A model generated the notes under the pieces. The model was given only the letters and a program-made list of their open reading frames with translations. It was not told where the DNA came from and did not search any database. From positions 23,765,462 to 23,829,461 of the forward strand of contig OY804589.1 of assembly GCA_963680875.1 (NCBI GenBank): a stretch of DNA of 64,000 nt, in the 5' to 3' direction. The stretch is from Bathymodiolus brooksi. Its lineage: Eukaryota; Mollusca; Bivalvia; Mytilida; Modiolidae. This document shows, one piece after another, positions 1 to 10,474 of the stretch (the first letter of the stretch is position 1; the number at the start of each line of letters is the position of its first letter). A program made the position numbers and the translations under genes.

Positions 1-87
1 AAGGTCGTATAAAGATTTTATTTGACTAAATAAAGTTATGGTAGTTTCCATCAAGGTCTTATTAAGGTTTTATTTGACTAAATAAAT
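1..87. repeat. short direct duplication at window edge
   Basis: The motif TTTTATTTGACTAAATAAA occurs twice about 53 bases apart, each time preceded by an AAGGT-type sequence. It may be the end of an array that begins before the window. Nothing else is recognised here. Confidence 0.45.
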
Positions 88-119
88 GTACAGTTTTTGA
101 AACATTATTACAACAGGGG

Positions 120-297
120 CAGGACTTTCAATAAGGGGCGATTCCAGGTACTTTTACCTGCCTAAAATTGTCTTTGGTACCTCCTGATTTTAAAGATTGT
201 TGAATAAGATATTCATGAAAATTGTTCAAATTTTGATAAAAAGTACCGCATGTAAATAGTTAAGTACTGGTACACTTGAAAAATATTGAAAGCCCTG
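120..297. mobile_element. short hAT-like MITE, 6-bp target duplication
   Basis: Terminal inverted repeats read CAGGACTTTCAATA on the left and TATTGAAAGCCCTG on the right. The element is flanked by CAGGGG at 114-119 and 298-303. It is 178 bp, has no coding capacity, and includes ACCTCCTGATTTTAAAGA-like and AGTACTGGTAC interior motifs that recur in the longer relative at 32549-33184. Assignment to hAT rests on the CAGG termini and short TSD only. Confidence 0.7.
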
Positions 298-389
298 CAG
301 GGGTATATACATGATGATAATTAAATATGATCAAAGATACCTTTATGTATTTAATTTCAACACCATTCAGTTAAAAACTGCTTCAGGTG

Positions 390-847
390 CAAAATGGTAA
401 GTAAATCGTGGTTTCGATCTCCGGGCCAAACCATAGAGTCTGAAATTGCTCTTTATTGCTTTTCCGCTAAGTATGTATAGCATTAAGGAGTAAGAACAAA
501 GACTGGTAGGCTTGGAGTCAGGATAATGTGTTCAAGTGGAAACGACTAACTGTGACTATATCTACTTGTGGTCTGTTTTGCTTCAATGAACTAGCACTAT
601 AACTTGGTAAATGTGTTGATCTAGGACAAAACAGACACAGTAGTCTCCCCTTTTTTTAAGGATGCTACCAAATGCTACCTCTCTTATCGGGCTAGATTTC
701 ATATGCACTGAGATAGTGACATATTGCTAAATTGTTGGTTTATTCTGTGTCCTCTGTTTTCCTCCACCAATAAAACTGACCGCCACGATATAACTGAAAT
801 ATTGTTGAAAGTGGTCGTTAAACACCATCAAACAAACAAACAAACAT
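390..847 (+). repeat. SINE-B copy joined to a SINE-A 3' half
   Basis: A degenerate tRNA-like head with a box B-like GGTTTCGATCTCCGG is followed by the SINE-B body (ATTAAGGAGTAAGAAC, AGACTGGTAGGCTTGGAGTC). From about 745 the sequence matches the SINE-A 3' half (CCTCCACCAATAAAACTGAC, then CTGAAATATTGTTGAAAGTG) and ends in an (AAAC)n tail. It is either a fusion or two adjacent insertions. Confidence 0.65.
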
Positions 848-2435
848 TGATTCTAAAATTATATATCTTTTTATATGAGTTATTTCCCATATAGAGGGGA
901 AATGGTTTCTGTTCCATGAGCCATGCAAGTTCAACAGAAAGGATGATTATTTTGAGAATAACCTTCTTAAAAGTTGAACATTGAAAAAATCAGAGCAAAT
1001 ATAAAATTTACAAGTTGTTGTAACATTTAAATTATGTACAGCTGATGAGAAAAAATATCTTATTTTCATTGAACTCCTCATGATCATAAAAGGAACACTT
1101 TGCCTGCATTAAAGGGAAGTAAATGCTACAAAAACGTGAAAAACATATGTAATTTTAGAAATCGGCATTAAAGGGAAGTAACCACTAGAAAAATGTGAAA
1201 AAACGTATTTATGATTAGTAAGCAGTGTGCAAATGGTCTAATAACAACTTGTTCTGATGCCATGATATATATGTAGCTAAAAACTACCCACGTGGTGTTA
1301 AACAACAATGACTCACTCCAGACAGATAATTATTATAAACCAATTCCAAATAGATATTTAACACTGAAGTGGACATACAAATTATTTTTCAAAAGTTGCT
1401 GGAGACGGTCAGAATAGGTAAAACATAGACCATTTTAAAAGGGGGTGTAGATGGTTTCAGCTGTTTTCCTCTGAACATTGTTTTCCGAAAGTTGCTGGAC
1501 ATGGTCAGAACAGGTCAAAAAGTGACCATTTTGAAAGGGGACATAGATGGTTTCAGCTATTTTTCATTGATTTCAGTTATTTTATTTTCTAACCAGGATC
1601 TTCTCTGATTATGCCTGAAGGATTATTCAATATATTTATTCTTCAAATTAAATGTCTGTCAATTTCTGCAAATGATAATGATTAATTAATAGCTGTCAGT
1701 TTCTGCAATTTGTAGTAATTAATTTCATGTCAGGGCTTAATATCCTGACTTAATACTGGGCTGGTTATATCCTCCTCGGAGGCTAACAGATCATCATCTG
1801 GTGTGTATGCACAATTCATTGTGGCCCCACCCAGGGCATTCCACTCATTCTCAAGTAGGAGGTGATAATCCTAATGTAGAAGGGCAGGAATTTTTCTAGC
1901 CTTCCCCAGGGTCAGGTAAAAGACCCTTTCCCAATGAAAATTATTCTAAAATCATTCAAAATTCACAAAATTTTCATTCATACCCTCTTAGTTTGATTCT
2001 TAATTTCAGCAATTTAGATTGCAAAAGATAAACCAGAATACAAAACAAAGCCATATTTTACTTTCACTTTGACGTTTTCATTTGCGAAAACAAAGTAGAC
2101 TGGGAATATATTATAGGACTCCTCTGTTGTGTCTCTCCGTCATTTCATCTGTCACATGATATTTATTTATAATTGTGGAACAAATTATTGAAACTCTTTG
2201 AAAAATATTTTATCAACATTTTTTAGGTGACTCCATTTAATTGTATGTACTTGTTCCATTCATAATATTTCAAGAGGAAAATTTCAAAAAATAGAGGATT
2301 TTGAGAAGTACATTTTTATATTGGATGATTATCCTGAGATTCGTAAAATCTTGTTATTTTTGATAAATATTTAATTGATTGTGCATTGTGACTAAAGCTT
2401 TTATATTTTGAACTGAAACCCATCGTTTGCAAATA
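848..2435. other. non-coding AT-rich stretch with small duplications
   Basis: No exon is recognisable. It contains a two-copy repeat around GGCATTAAAGGGAAGTAA (1105-1200), a SINE-type tail ending CAATGACTCACTCC (1255-1320), and two copies of a unit around AGTTGCTGGAGACGGTCAG...GATGGTTTCAGCT (1390-1575), whose third relative is at 18118-18260. Sequence at about 1840-2110 recurs at about 41810-41930 (GGAGGTGATAAT...AAAGCCATATTATACTTTC), so it is another dispersed repeat. Confidence 0.6.
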
Positions 2436-3382
2436 CATTAGTTCCCCTTTGTAAGGCCACCTCTTCTGCAAGGAAAATGTGGCCTCTCTTGAGTGGGGCA
2501 ATTTAGTCGTATTTTACTATCTCAGTACATTTGAAATCTGGCATGACAATAGGGATGGTCTTTAGTAAGAGACTGAGTGGCCTTATAAGAGAGGTGGCCT
2601 TTAGTAAGAAACTGAGTGGCCTTAGAAGAGAGGTGGCCTTTAGTAAGAGACCGAGTGGCCTTATAAGAGGGGTGGCCTTTAGTAAGAGACTGAGTGGCCT
2701 TATAAGAGAGGTGGCCTTTAGTAAGAGACTGAGTGGCCTTATAAGAGAGGTGGCCTTTAGTAAGAGACTGAGTGGCCTTATAAGAGAGGTGGCCTTTAGT
2801 AAGAGACTGAGTGGCCTTATAAGAGAGGTGGCCTTTAGTAAGAGACTGAGTGGCCTTATAAGAGAGGTGGCCTTTAGTAAGAGACTGAGTGGCCTTATAA
2901 GAGAGGTGGCCTTTAGTAAGAGACTGAGTGGCCTTATAAGAGAGGTGGCCTTTAGTAAGAGACTGAGTGGCCTTATAAGAGGGGTGGCCTCTAGTAAGAG
3001 ACTGAGTGGCCTTATAAGAGAGGTGGCCTTTAGTAAGAGACTGAGTGGCCTTATAAGAGAGGTGGCCTTTAGTAAGAGACTGAGTGGCCTTATAAGAGAG
3101 GTGGCCTTTAGTAAGAGACTGAGTGGCCTTATAAGAGAGGTGGCCTTTAGTAAGAGACTGAGTGGCCTTATAAGAGGGGTGGCCTCTAGTAAGAGACTGA
3201 GTGGCCTTATAAGAGAGGTGGCCTTTAGTAAGAGACTGAGTGGCCTTATAAGAGAGGTGGCCTTTAGTAAGAGACTGAGTGGCCTTATAAGAGAGGTAGC
3301 CTTTAGTAAGACACTGAGTGACCTTATAAGAGAGGTGGCCTTTAGTAAGAGACTGAGTGGCCTTATAAGAGAGGGACTACTG
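2436..3382. mobile_element. TA-type MITE with internally amplified 39-bp array
   Basis: The left end (CATTAGTTCCCCTTTGTAAG, after TA at 2434-2435) and right end (CTTATAAGAGAGGGACTACTG) are inverted and match the termini of the MITE at 45199-45453 and the right end at 52414. Between them, from about 2558 to 3376, lie 21 head-to-tail copies of a 39-bp unit containing GGCCTTATAAGAGAGGTGGC. Because 39 is divisible by three, the array gives a 293-codon open frame with a 13-residue period. I regard that frame as non-genic. Confidence 0.8.
2558..3376. repeat. 39-bp minisatellite, 21 copies
   Basis: Unit landmarks are TTTAGTAAGAGACTGAGTGG and CCTTATAAGAGAGGTGG. Most units are identical. Copies 2, 3 and 20 carry private substitutions. 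A two-unit signature (AGAGGGGTGGCCTCTAG) recurs exactly five units (195 bp) apart, at about 2978 and 3173, which implies that growth occurred in blocks of five. Confidence 0.95.
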
Positions 3383-3855
3383 GAAATTTTTCAATATGGC
3401 AGCTGTTGCTAAAAATGCAAAATTCTTAAATAGATGAAAGCAGCTTTATTTGAAGTCTGAATCAGCTGACATTTTAACTGTAGGAGCATGCTATCTTTGA
3501 AATGTATTTCAGGTTTTTCAACAAGGAAATAAATAAGGCTTAATAAAGCAAAAGATTTTTTTAATATCATCTCTGAATCTACACAGCTTACTTGGAACAT
3601 AATAGGCAGGAATAGTTCTTGGGTTGTACCCTTTCAAAAATATATCAGATTGGTCCTACCTCCATCCAAGATGGCCCCTGTTACAAAAAATAGAGAATCC
3701 TGAACACATGTGCCTTACTATAAAATGACTGCTCAAATAGGTTTTACTACAAATCATGGTTCATGCCACAATATATAGCTGAAATACTGCTAAAGTTGGC
3801 ATTAAACACCAATCAATCAATCAATCAATCAATCACGATGTTTTGATTTTTGCAG
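3383..3855. other. intronic flank with SINE tail
   Basis: Sequence between the satellite MITE and the first visible exon. At about 3755-3838 there is a SINE 3' end (ATAGCTGAAATACTGCTAAA, GGCATTAAACACC) with an (AATC)n tail. It is followed closely by a pyrimidine-rich stretch and the acceptor TTTTTGCAG at 3847-3855. Confidence 0.6.
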
Positions 3856-3960
3856 GCTGTGCTACCTGAAGAATTGGACTCTTTTGCAAGTACAGTTAGA
3901 CACAATGAAGAACTGATCTCTTGTTTATATCAGCTGTTTAGATCTGAAACAGAGGCTCAG
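3856..3960 (+). CDS. HYCC1 (FAM126A) homologue: hyccin (FAM126) internal coding exon, N-terminal part
   Basis: A 105-bp exon with 35 codons in phase 0 at both ends, bounded by TTTTTGCAG and GTAAGG. The peptide begins AVLPEELDSF and ends LYQLFRSETEAQ. It fits the second segment of animal hyccin, after the 'WLxEFK' start and directly before the CHQLFEF block, in position and character (LPE near the start, SLY/CLY before the end). Hyccin binds TTC7 in the PI4KA-TTC7-EFR3 complex, which makes PI4P at the plasma membrane; loss in humans causes a hypomyelination-cataract disorder. The next coding block in order lies 27.7 kb downstream on the same strand in compatible phase, which strongly supports the call. 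The preceding exon was not found in the window. Confidence 0.85.
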
Positions 3961-3976
3961 GTAAGGTTTGTTTGTT

Positions 3977-4233
3977 TGTTTATGGTGTTTAATGCCACTT
4001 TCAACAATGTTTCAGTTATATCATGGTGGTCAGTTTTAATGGTGGAGGAAACCGGAGAACCCGGAGAAAAACACTGACCTGTCACAAGTCACTGACAAAT
4101 TTTATCACATAATGTTGTATCCAGTACACCTTGCCATGAATGGGGTCAAACTCACAATGTTAGTGGTGATAGGCACTGATTGCCTAGGTAGATTTAAATC
4201 CAACTACCTTATGATCTCGACCACAACAGCCCT
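3977..4233 (-). repeat. SINE-A, full-length, minus strand
   Basis: Reference description for the family: on its own strand it begins GGGGCCGTCGTGGTCGTGAT, has a hairpin GGTAGTTG-GATTTA-CAACTACC, a box B-like GTGAGTTCGAACC, the block CCTCCACCAATAAAACTGAC, and ends CTGAAATATTGTTGAAAGTG then GCGTTAAACACC. It is about 250 bp and is probably tRNA-derived and LINE-mobilised. This copy starts only about 16 bp after the exon's splice donor. Confidence 0.85.
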
Positions 4234-4560
4234 TTGCTCAGGTATGGAATCATGAGTAGTTTTGTACCATTAATGAAGAATTCATTTCTTGAGACAACTG
4301 TTCAACACTGAAAAAAAGAGCATTTGCTGTCACTTGGTGTATGCTGTCTGATGAAAATTTCTGTTACACTTGGAACCAAACTTTGCAATGAAAGAGTCAT
4401 AAATATGTTCTCTGCAAAAGAATTTTTTGTTTTCAATTTGATCGGAACATAAAATATGTTGACTAAAAGGCGATTTTATTTTTAATTGGCCAAAATAAAA
4501 AAATATTTCTCCTAACCCTGTAACCTATCCTTATTTTAGTGTCAACTATAGAGTTATTAT

Positions 4561-4965
4561 TAGGGGTGTAGCGATGCACTTTTTCCACAAGCGATACATA
4601 TTGCGATATTTGATATGTATTGCGATACGTATCACGATACGTTTTATAGGAAACTGTAACTGTTCCTTGAAGTCCATGCTGGTCGACATGTTTTTTTTTT
4701 AATATGAGGTCGCTTACGTACTAGCGGAAATTATAAATATTTGATATTTGATTAATTAATTTTAAAGTGTAAATTAATCGATTCACTTTTCTCAAAATAT
4801 TAATTGAATGATCACCAAAAGAAGAAAACGGAAGTTCAACACCACTTTTTTTCAAAAAATGAGCATCATATCGTTTGTACCGTAAGTGGCCTCCACGTAT
4901 CGTGAACAGAACCGTCCCCAAAATAATCGTGATTTCGGTACATACGGTGAATCGTTTCCCCCTTA
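4561..4965. mobile_element. hAT-type MITE, 8-bp target duplication
   Basis: A perfect 8-bp duplication GTTATTAT flanks the element at 4553-4560 and 4966-4973. The ends read TAGGGGTGTAGCGATGCAC and, from the other side, TAAGGGGGAAACGATTCAC. The interior is rich in GCGATACGTATC-type short inverted motifs. It is 405 bp and non-coding. Established knowledge: 8-bp duplications are the hallmark of hAT transposons. Confidence 0.85.
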
Positions 4966-5130
4966 GTTATTATTGCTATTTTTGGACAAGCACTGTTAAA
5001 GTCAGATCCTTGTCCTGTGTAGAAAAGTTTGAAGATTCCAAAGAGGAAATCAGTCGAAAATCAAAGGACTGACAATTCAATGTCCAACAGAGAAAGAACA
5101 ACTCAACAAACAACGATCTACAAATCATTA

Positions 5131-5595
5131 GGCCAAAAAAAATAATATGTGTGTTTCCGATCGACCGACCAACCCTAAAATTTTACCGCCGACCCTAACA
5201 TTTTTTATGCCAAAAAAAATAATAGATTGGCAAAATCCGGAAATTCGTCTCCGTTTCCGTGTTTGTTTCCGACTTCAACAATAGACACTTGACTTGCGAT
5301 ATTGACGCTTTCTGACAAGCGTTTAATTGAAACGGATTTATTAAAGACCGGTTTCCTGTTTGAATTTTCTTCATTTCCTTGTACATTTGATCGATGTTTG
5401 GAACCAAAAACATTGTACTGCATGTCAAATAATTAATAAGCTGTAGTAAGAAAGAAAGAAACAAGTTTGTGTGATTTTAGAGGAAGGAGCATACTTGTAG
5501 GTTTAATAAAAAAAAAAAAAAAAAAAAACCACATACCTACCGACCCTAATTTTGAAGACCATGCAATCGGAAACACACATATTTTTTTTTGGGCC
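5131..5595. mobile_element. PIF/Harbinger-like MITE with TTA duplication, copy 1
   Basis: It starts GGCCAAAAAAAATAATATGT and ends (reversed) GGCCCAAAAAAAAATATGTG, followed on both sides by GTGTTTCCGAT. TTA lies directly outside each end (5128-5130, 5596-5598). The interior has CGACCCTAAAATTTTACCGC, and CCGACCCTAA occurs near the right end. TWA duplications and GG-termini suggest PIF/Harbinger. It is 465 bp and contains no transposase. Confidence 0.8.
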
Positions 5596-5992
5596 TTACA
5601 CAGAAAGCTAAAGATCGAGCAACACAAATCCCACAAAAAATCGGGGATGAAGACAGGTGCTCTGTAAGTGTAAGTAGTTCCTACTCCACATATGGCACCC
5701 ATCGTAGAAATATAAAAAGAGGATTAAGTTTGGCGTATCCACCTACCCTATATTTTTCAATGTATTTAGTAGAAATACAGTCCCGATTGATCCCAAACTT
5801 GACAGGAATCGTCTATGCATGGATCTTCAAATATAATTCATCATTTGGTTTAGTATGATTACCATGGCATATGAAAATTATAATTTACATGAAACACTAT
5901 CTGAAATTGTTTACAAAGTTTGTAAACCATAATTAATAGATTGTAAGTTTGTCTCAATTTGACCTTGACCTACCTGGAAAATCCTTCCTAAG
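5596..5992. other. no recognised feature
   Basis: Unique-looking AT-rich sequence. Short open frames run through it without domains or codon character. Nothing supportable. Confidence 0.5.
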
Positions 5993-6215
5993 ACGGGAGA
6001 AAAGGTGCCATATCAGGAAAGAGGTGCCTTAGCTGAAAAAGGTGTCTTAACCAGGGGAAAGGGTGCTTTTATCAGGAAAAAGGCGTCCTAATTGGGGGAA
6101 AAGGTGCCTTAACCGCTAAAAAGGTGTCTTAATCGGAGAAAAAGGTGCCTTAGCCGGGAAAAAAGATGCCTTACCCGTGGAAAAGACCTGTCTTATCCAG
6201 GTAAAAGGTGCCTAC
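5993..6215. repeat. degenerate minisatellite, about 24-bp unit
   Basis: About nine or ten diverged copies of a unit like AAAAAGGTGCCTTAACCGGG. Units differ in length by one or two bases, so this is an old array. Confidence 0.8.
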
Positions 6216-6479
6216 TGAATTTTTTTTACAACAAGTGTTTATTTTCTGAATATTTCCAATTTCCATAGCGATAAGGAATCTCTATTCCAAATATTAACAC
6301 ATTTTCACTATTTACACTGTACCTACACGTATACATGTAAATATTTACGAGGTACAGTAAGGGATTAGATTTGAGTAAGAATGGCATTTTTATATTAAAA
6401 ACATCTCTAAGGAAGGGAGAAAGAATAATTAAAAACAAATACAGTCAATCCACTCAAGGGAATCTGAAAACGTGGCCTT

Positions 6480-6694
6480 TATGAACAGCTGCCCTTTATA
6501 TACAGAATAAAATTGTATGAACTATTCTAATATGACGTCCTTCAAACGCTTTGAGTCCAAACCCGTGGTAAAAATAATATTAATCTATGACCGATTAAAT
6601 TTATGACGTCATCGACAATTTATAGCGATATTTTACCAATTTTTACATATTAGAATCGAAATAATTCATGGAAGCCATATGTATATATTGTTTT
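6480..6694. other. AT-rich sequence with ATGACGTC motifs
   Basis: TATGACGTC occurs at about 6531 and 6601. Related wording (CTAATATGACGTTATAATG) is present at about 55978, so it is likely a dispersed repeat fragment. Confidence 0.35.
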
Positions 6695-7450
6695 TACCAT
6701 GGTATATCGACCCCCCCCCACTCATGGTATATCGACCCCCCTACCAATGGTATAACAACCCCCCCCCCCCTACCCTATACAATTATTGACTTTTAATGCG
6801 GTCTACTCATGACTATACAGACCTGATCAATGAATGATTGACCGAGGCCAACGGCCGAGGTTAATCAATCATTGACCAGGTCCGCATAGTCATGAGTAGA
6901 CTGAAATTAAAAGTCAATAACTGCTTATTAAATAATAAGGAATTTTTCAAACTTTTCAACAGTATATTCAACAAAATAGGCTACAATCATTTTATCATTT
7001 TGCAAGATTATTTAAATATTAAAATTTTGAAATATGATGAAAATTTTGAGTTTTGAAATTTTATATATTTTTTTTAATTTTCAAATTTTGAAATTTTTTG
7101 AAACTTTTGAACTTTTTTTTTTTGGAAAATTTTGACCCCCTACCGATGGTATATCGACCCCCCTACCCATGGTATTTTGACCCCCCTATCCATGGTATAT
7201 CGATCCCCCTACCCATGGTATATTGAACCCCTTACCCATGGTATATCGACCCCCCTATCCATGGTATTTTGACCCCCCTACCCATAGAATAGTGACCCCC
7301 TACACATGATATTTTGACCTCCCTGCATATCTTTTGATTAGAAATGGGGGGGGGGGGTTCAAAATACCATGGGGGTTCAATTTACCATACAGGGGTGGTT
7401 CAGTTTTCAATAAGGGGGTTCAATTTACCATGGGGTTCAAAATACCATAT
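6695..7450. repeat. CATGGTATATCGACCCCCC repeat in both orientations
   Basis: Copies of a roughly 23-bp unit (CATGGTATATCGACCCCCCT) occur at 6700-6770 and 7130-7325. From about 7345 the orientation flips (GGGGGTTCAAAATACCATGG) and continues to about 7450. The blocks are separated by the palindrome at 6785-6918 and AT-rich sequence. The mirrored arrangement suggests one foldback-like element. Confidence 0.75.
6785..6918. repeat. 134-bp near-perfect palindrome
   Basis: Two arms of about 65 bp are inverted around ACG at about 6851. The arms run from ATTGACTTTTAAT through CTACTCATGACTAT, TCAATGA(A)TGATT to GAGGCC. It could form a cruciform or a long RNA hairpin. Confidence 0.9.
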
Positions 7451-7715
7451 GACAATGGTACTGTTTATAAAAATTTGAAAAATTTTCATGAATATCTTAT
7501 ACAACACTCTTTAAAATCAGGAGGTACCAAAGCCCATATTAGGCATGCAAAAGTACCTGGTGCCTCCCTCCCCTTACTGAAACTGTACTATTTGAAATGA
7601 AAGTGGGATTTCTATGTATATGTATGGATTTCTAGAAAATGGATACATAATGTATTTTTTTTTCATTGGAAATCCTAATTGCTGTCACAGTAGAATATAT
7701 TTGTATTTTCAAATA

Positions 7716-7894
7716 CAGTCAAACCTATATTAAGAGGTCATCTTTGGAACAAAAGATCAAGTGGCCTTATAAGACAGATGACCCCTTAAAAGAGGTTCAA
7801 TTCATATGAAATTTTCTATGACTGGACAAGAAAACGATGACCTTATAATACAGGTGACTGCTTAATAGAGGTGACCGCATGGGCAGGTTTGACT
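7716..7894. mobile_element. TA-type MITE, CAGTCAAACC family, copy 1
   Basis: Left end CAGTCAAACCTATATTAAGA after TA. Right end GTGACC...GGCAGGTTTGACT. The interior (TTCATATGAAATTTTCTATG) is the reverse complement of the element at 55349-55594. The termini resemble Tc1/mariner-pogo (Tigger) MITEs. Confidence 0.8.
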
Positions 7895-9106
7895 ACTTAC
7901 CATATGGGTAATAAACGAAACGTTTGTAAAATAATTACCGGTAGTAATGTAAAATCTTGAGGACAAAATCTCCCATAAAATTTTAGCAAGATGACATTTA
8001 CAATACATTAGATGTTAAACTTCAAACTGTTTTAATCTTAAGCATGTTAAATATCTGTGGAAAATCTGCAAGTACCATCAATTCATCAATGTGACATGAC
8101 GAAAATAGAAAATTTAATCATTTTTACACACTTTATCTGTTGCCATAGAAACGAAAAGACAAAACTTAGGTAAATATTCTACCTGATGATTATATTGATT
8201 TAAGGAATATATAATTAAATGGTGGATTATTATTTGTTACCATGGTAACAATAACTACCATTAATTTATCCTTCGTTAGCATGGCGATCCCTTATATGTC
8301 TAATGAGGAACGTAATGTATAAGTCAGGTGCACGGAGAAAAAACATCAAAAGCATCAATGCCAATTAATTTATTGATATCAAAGAAAAATTTCTACAGAA
8401 TTAAAAGGTTTTTTTTCGTTAGAAATTAAAAATTGCAATCTGTAAGTGAAGAGAAAATAGAATTTAAAGATTTATTTTGTGAAATTTATTATCCCTCTAA
8501 AATTTCACTAATTGTCAGTTTTGTCTCTTTTGAAGGCTTAATTAGGACCTAAAATAAATAACTCACTGACTGTATGATACTATGCAGTCCTTGAAATGAA
8601 AATTTGTATTTACTGGTCTGAATCAAATTCTTGAATTTATTTTTATATAGTTCTTTAAAAAAAAACTGAAAAATATTTCTGGTCCGAACAAATTTTTACT
8701 GGTCTTGGGTCCTAGGACCGGTGCTCATTGTGAGGACTGCTGTATGTACTACTTTAGGAAATATTTGCTTTCTCTAGTTAAAAAAAAAATATTTGTGTTA
8801 AATACTACAGATGTGTGTTATCTTCTTTTACCTCTTAAGTTACCAGGAATCATTAAGAAAGAGTCTTGTATTTGATACCACACAGGGATTTGTTTGTCTC
8901 ACCTTCTTTTTCTACCACTCCTTCTTCTAAATCACCTTTAAAGACATGTTATTCCTGTGGACCTTAGGCGGTAAAAAAAAGTCTATACTGACTTACTGTA
9001 AAAGCCCCTATGTTTAATACTTTCAATGAAAGCCATCACTGAGAAGTAGAACATTGGGTTTGTTGTTAAAATAAAAAAAAAATGTGCCATTCATTTTTGT
9101 ATACAA
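7895..9106. other. no gene seen; AT-rich, repeat fragments
   Basis: At 8585-8743 CAGTCCTTGAAAT and GTGAGGACTG face each other like the termini of a decayed hAT-like element, but no target duplication is visible. The rest is unique-looking AT-rich sequence without exon signals. Confidence 0.4.
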
Positions 9107-9175
9107 ATTAGGCCCTCAAAAAATACATGTGTTCCCGCTAACCCTACCAACTCTAAATTGCATTGCTTGGCCTAA
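9107..9175. repeat. fragment of the TTA/GGCC MITE family
   Basis: TTAGGCCCTCAAAAAATACA and GTGTTCCCGC...CTTGGCCTAA resemble a heavily deleted copy of the GGCC-ended MITE. It lies directly before the helentron-like element. Confidence 0.45.
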
Positions 9176-9994
9176 CTTTTTTATTAGCTCACCTGGCCCA
9201 TGTGTGCTATTGCCATCACTTGGGGTCCGTCATCGTCGTCCATCGTACGTCGTAACTTTTTCAAAAATCTTCTCCTCTGAAACTACTAGACCAATTGAAA
9301 CCAAACTTGGTCTGAATCCTCACTAGGATGTCTAGTTTCAAAATTGTGTCCGGTGATGCCATGCACCAACCAACATGGCCACTGTTACTAAAAATAGAAC
9401 ATATGGTAAAATTGCAGGTTTTTGGGTAATAACTCAAAAACCGTTAATATGCGAGCGTTAGCGAGCTCTTTATGGTATAAAATGTGTTCTTAGGATTTTT
9501 TGACAAACATGGCTGCACATACTGACGGATAAAAAAAAAATTGACGCATTGTTTACACGTTCCGTGTAGCACACTAACACACTCAACTAATGAAGATCTT
9601 CTTAACATAAAGTGCAAAGGTGATTCCTAAGTCTCGTACCCTCTCTCGTACGTCCGATACCACTGAAACTGGGAACCTGTGTGTAATAAAAGTCATTTTG
9701 TTAGCTTGTTTTACTTATATTGATATTTTTTAATTTATTAAATCTCTTCTGACATACTGACAAGAATTTTTGTTTCTACGCGGAAGTTTTCGTAAGGAAC
9801 GATAGTTCGATTGAATGAGACTAGATTTGGCCCTAAAAAAAGTCGTCCTCGATATATCTCGGCCCAAAAAATCTTGACAGTTTTTGATGCACTGGATGAG
9901 CTTGAAATTGCCAGATAATTTTCAGATTCGCGACCATTCATGGCCATGCCTGTTTCATATTAATATCAGAAATCTGACATGGGGTAAAAATGAT

Positions 9995-10470
9995 CAGCAC
10001 AGCAAGATCTATCTACCTACCCTGCAATTTTGAAGTAAATCTTGGAGTTATTGCCCTTTTTTCATCAAATTTTTAAAATGTTAATACTTTTCATCTTATA
10101 TTTCAAAAACTATAAGAGATAAAGGTTAAGTTTAAATTGCAAAAATGTGCAGCATGTCAAGATCTACATACCCTGCAATTTTTAAGTAAATCCCATTACC
10201 CATTTTGGAGTTATTTCCCTTTTTTCATCAAATTTTCAAAATGTTAATACTTTTTGTCCTTTATTTCAAAAATTATAAGAGATAGATGTTAAGTTTAAAC
10301 TGCAAACATGTTCAGCATGTTAAGATCTACCTACCCTGCACTTTTGAAGTAAATCTGACTACCCATCTTGGAGTTATTGCCCTTTTTTCATCAAATGTGC
10401 AGCATGTCAAGATCTACCTACCCTGCAATTTTGAAGTAAATCCCATTACCCATTTTGGAGTTATTGTCCT
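9995..10470 (+). repeat. 158-bp core repeats of the outer element
   Basis: Three to four partial units are marked by CAGCATGTCAAGATCTACCT, CCCATTTTGGAGTTATT and CTTTATTTCAAAAACTATAA. Later units are truncated. The last one is cut at TTGTCCTTTTT by the nested element and continues at 12095 with TTTCATCAAATTTTC. Confidence 0.8.
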
Positions 10471-10474
10471 TTTT

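Noticed and set aside
2531..3412. 293-codon open frame with 13-residue repeats
   Set aside because: It is the 39-bp array inside a MITE; the unit length is divisible by three, so openness is automatic. No independent coding or splice evidence.
8585..8743. CAGTCCTTG...GAGGACTG as a further hAT-like element
   Set aside because: Ends match for only seven or eight bases and no target duplication is visible.
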